From: Ceratodon purpureus
Taxonomy: Eukaryota > Streptophyta > Bryopsida > Pseudoditrichales > Ditrichaceae
DNA: 64,000 nt
Assembly (NCBI GenBank): GCA_014871385.1
Contig: CM026433.1
Span: 10,171,433-10,235,432 of the forward strand
Direction of reading: 5' to 3'
Positions within the stretch are counted from its first letter, which is position 1. Each line of letters begins with the position of its first letter. This document shows, piece by piece, positions 60,749 to 64,000 of the stretch. The notes beneath the pieces are model-generated. The model was not told the DNA's origin. It was given only the letters and a program-made list of their open reading frames with translations, and made no database searches. The position numbers were made by a program, and so were the translations under genes.

Positions 60749-63700
60749 TCAGGCTTCTGGACCCAACCTTCCTCGACTGCTCATTATCTCCTCCAAACTC
60801 TCCCTCTCTTCCAGCACCTGCAAGAGAACAGAAGTATAGAATGATTATAAATAGGATCAAACGCTGACTCAAGGTTCAGGGAATGTTCAACTATTTCTGA
60901 CTGAGTGAAGAACATGGAAGTGGTGCTTCGAGAAGAATGGTAGGAGAAGGGTGACTCACCTCTGGAAGTAAATCCTTTCTAGTGATCACTCCCACGACTT
61001 GTGAAGGTCGTGGCACAACACATATATGCCGCAATCCAAGCTGCCGAAATAAATAATGTACCTGTCACAATTCCAGGAGACCTATCAGCTAACTCCTGAT
61101 AGCGTCATTCTACCATCATTAACGTGGACTGAAAGGGGGGAGGGATTTAATCACAGCCCCTTGAAGGACTTGTTTTTTTTCCTGATGCAGTATACAACAA
61201 AAACTTACTTTTGTGAGAGACATGTCCTCCGGAACCATGTACGGTGCGGGATTCACAAATGGTTGCAAATCTATGTACATCTCCATTTCCACGGGACTGA
61301 TGTCGATTTCGTAGATAGAGAGACCTTTGCTTGACACTGGTTTTGTAAAATCTGTGACATCATATCTGTGCACAACAAAAACAACATTAACGTGCGGTCA
61401 TAATAACACTGCACAGTAAAATAAAATAACTTCTCCCACAATCTCAGAAGACTTGACCAAGGCGACTTTCGAACGAAACGATGAGGATACCAAGTTTCAG
61501 ATTGAGTACGGTGCTAAAATCCCCACAGAAGACCATTTTCCCCATCGCCGCTAGGATTATCTGAGAAAGCAATATGGAAGTCGGAGAAGTAGTTATTTTT
61601 TTACCTGTGATTCATTCTACCACGTGCATCTTCTGGGGCAGGATTCTGTTGGAAATCTGATTTGGCCTGAAGAAGAACCAGTAAATAACTGCACTTGGAA
61701 CAACATGGGCTTAGATGAAACTCAACATGTTAAAAGAACATTATTGAACAAAATGCACCATCAAACATAAGGACTGTCCTTCAGATCTAGGAGATGAACG
61801 AAAAACACCACTAAGGAATATCCAAAAGAAAGCGAGGAACTAGCTGACTCCATACCTCCTTAAAATAAGGCCAATAACAACAGGTTCACCCGTCTGAAGC
61901 TTTTCAACAACCTGGGAAATGAAGGCCCTTGTTAGAGTCACTTGAGTAATTTTCCTCATTGAAATCATAAAATTTTGAAACAACGTTTACTATGCCAGAG
62001 TAGTTACTAATTGTATTTCGACAGACAAATGTAAGGTTTGTCACACATCATCGTTTGAGAAAGAAGCAACTAAAGCTTGACACTTACAGGAAAACCATTG
62101 TGATTGGTGCTTCGCAAGACTGCTACAATGTGACCAACCTTCGTAACCCTTGAGAACTGCACAACCTGAGATCCCCTCCAAATTCCAGCACACGTTCAGA
62201 ATACAACTTACAAAATAGATGTTGAGAGAAATTTGACGAATAATATTTTTAAACTTCTAGGTGAACATATAAGATTTCATCAAAAAAAGTTTAAAAATAA
62301 AAAAAGGAATATGTTGTACCTTTCTCCTGCTGATAGCATCTTTTGCAGCCAGATTTCGCATAAAGCGTTGTGGCCTTGATTCAAGAAGAGGGAGACTTCT
62401 TAACTTAACTTGCTCCTCATAGAAGCCATTGTTGAAAGCATCTCCAACAGCCTGGACCATCATCATGAGAAGGTGAACAAAAATGATTCGAAGTGCTGAA
62501 GGTTCATAGCTAGAGAGAAATAGGACATTGAAAATCATAGTTGTGAGCAAGCCCACTACTGTACTTTCTGAAGACAAAAAAGATATGTTCATTTGCTCAC
62601 ATTAAAATGAAAGAACACGACGAAAAGTAGGAATAAATCACCTTAGAGATAAGGAGGACCAACATAATGAGCGGAAGGAGCTGAAGATTGTTCGTGATCT
62701 CAACCATAATAACACAGAGCGACACAGTCATCCGCATCGAGCCTCCGAGAAATGAGGCAGCCCCCAGCAAAGCGTACCTGCTCATAGATATTGCGGACCA
62801 AGGTTAAGCGTCTGAAGCCAGGAACTAATGGAATCGCTATACCTTCTAAGCAAATATGTTCTCTAATTTAGCCGTGATTAATCCATAGTCCATTTCAAAA
62901 GGGCTTCCATGATTAACTACAAGTTCACAAGCGTTAAAAGAGATACGAAATAGGTGAAGGACGAATGTTGTGTTAAACTAGGTAAATCGAAACAAAAATC
63001 AACAACCCATTTTCTGCCTGCCAGTTACTGGCGTAAAGCGTTCCTAGCTAACAGTGTGATAAGAAACAAGTCAGTTGAAAGTTCCCAATACGTACGTTCC
63101 TTCGTCAACACTATCCTTACTCGAAGAATTGACAACCAAGATGCCGACAAGTCGCCCGTAAGTGGCACCAATCATAATACCTGGAACAAACTGCCCTGAT
63201 GGAACAGCTGTTCCGTATGTCAGCACTGCTAGAGAGAAAAACATCACCTGCACATACCCAAATTTCTATACTTAGTGTTCTAACCCTGCGCATGCCCATT
63301 CAGAAATAATAAAACCAGCTACGGAGATAACCAAACTTGAAAAATAACCAAGTCTATCAGAAAGCAACATACCAAAAACATCAGTGGCTGAGCTTAGAGG
63401 GAAAGTGGAAATAAGCATCGTATTCACGTATGAGCAAGCAAGAGCTGAAGGCACATTGCAAGACAGCATACAACATACCAGGAAGGTTAAGAGGCTCCGA
63501 GTGGTGTATTCATGTGGGGTATTCGTACTGAAAAGGTTTCTGATTGCATCATCCTGTCATGTAAGATGTATCAGAAAATATTCGTTATCATAAAACTCAC
63601 GCTTAGAAATTTAAAAAATGAGATGTTCAAAGCAATTGATTCCGTTTCAGATGATTTAATAATTGTCATATGATGGAAAGATACAGTAACTCCTAAGAGG

Positions 63701-63828
63701 CGAGCAACCGTCAAATTCCATTTTCAAGCTTACGAGGCACGAAGTGTTTGTGTATGGGAATAATATACCTGTGTATTAAAAAAGATTGTGGCAAGGTCGT
63801 TATATTGGTTTTCGTTGGAACAGAAGAA
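60749..63828 (-). CDS. CLC-d: CLC-d type chloride channel/transporter, C-terminal half (gene continues beyond the window)
   Basis: Voltage-gated chloride channel family; Arabidopsis CLC-d works at the trans-Golgi network. Eleven coding exons on the minus strand: 63828-63769, 63553-63479, 63247-63096, 62777-62642, 62451-62320, 62165-62088, 61911-61856, 61688-61605, 61365-61209, 61061-60960 and 60817-60749. They join in phase to 366 residues plus TGA. The sequence tracks CLC-d: YNDLATIFFNTQ, the pore-region motif GQFVPGIMIGATYGRL, LLGAASFLGGSMRMTVSL, EITNNLQLLPLIML and LLESRPQRFMRNL. It ends in two CBS domains: HNGFP to VIGLILRSYLLVLLQAK, and VPEDMSLTK to RQLGLRHICVVPRPSQVVGVITRKDLL. The tail after the second CBS is 22 residues, ending RGRLGPEA. 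The N-terminal membrane helices, including the gating and proton glutamates, lie past 64000. Confidence 0.93.
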
Positions 63829-64000
63829 CTGCACAAACCATGATACGCCCCAATAGAATCAATAAGAATAACAATCAGCATCAACAAAACCCTCATGAAA
63901 GAAAGCCCAAAACAAATAAAAAGCCTATCTGGTATTAGTCGTCAAAGAGTGTATCACGAAAACACTTCAGCAAAAACAACACTGGGTTCAACTGATGAAT
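63829..64000 (-). other. intron of the CLC-d gene at the window edge
   Basis: The acceptor for the exon at 63828 is present (CAG just upstream on the minus strand). The next upstream coding exon is not in the window. Confidence 0.6.

Noticed and set aside
1-64000. CRISPR arrays, bacterial operons, tRNA or rRNA genes
   Set aside because: The window is plant nuclear DNA; no cloverleaf, rRNA core or direct-repeat/spacer pattern was seen.

Overview
This is nuclear DNA of a land plant. The genes have many short GT-AG introns and lie between long AT-rich intergenic stretches. The protein families are plant ones: GARP/G2-like transcription factors, an ATL-type RING-H2 E3 ligase and a CLC-d type chloride channel. 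A plant L1-type LINE is also present. The exact lineage cannot be proved from the sequence. The long AT-rich spacers and the glutathione-independent-formaldehyde-dehydrogenase-like MDR enzyme make me favour a non-seed plant such as a moss or other bryophyte, but this is inference.

Layout. 1-9.5 kb has no gene I can support, but 1.68-3.3 kb holds a diverged tandem repeat with exon-like pieces. 9.5-12.7 kb (+) and 18.8-21.6 kb (-) hold two GARP genes, tail to tail, each with five coding exons and identical intron positions and phases. Between them lies an 861-bp short-inverted-repeat element flanked by TTAA. 25.5-34 kb is an AT-rich repeat graveyard containing a well-bounded non-autonomous hAT element with 8-bp target duplications. 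35.5-38.9 kb (+) is an 11-exon zinc-dependent alcohol/formaldehyde dehydrogenase-like gene, with a minisatellite in its leader. 40.2-41.7 kb (-) is an intronless ATL E3 ligase. 42.7-43.4 kb is a ~94-bp-period minisatellite. 46.8-48.5 kb (-) is a two-exon gene for an unrecognised serine-rich protein. A ~240-bp diverged tandem repeat lies upstream of it at 48.9-50.1 kb.

51.8-58.8 kb is a nearly intact, full-length L1-type LINE on the minus strand. It has a poly(A) tail, a 15-bp target-site duplication, ORF1 with a CCHC knuckle, and ORF2 (endonuclease, reverse transcriptase, zinc-binding tail) starting in an ATGA overlap with ORF1. ORF2 is broken only by two in-frame stops. 60.7-63.8 kb (-) carries the last 11 coding exons of a CLC-d chloride channel gene that runs off the right edge.

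The host genes do not form an obvious pathway; this is ordinary eukaryotic gene neighbourhood. The only clearly related pair is the two GARP genes. All exon boundaries were read by eye from GT-AG sites, phase continuity and family homology, without transcript data.
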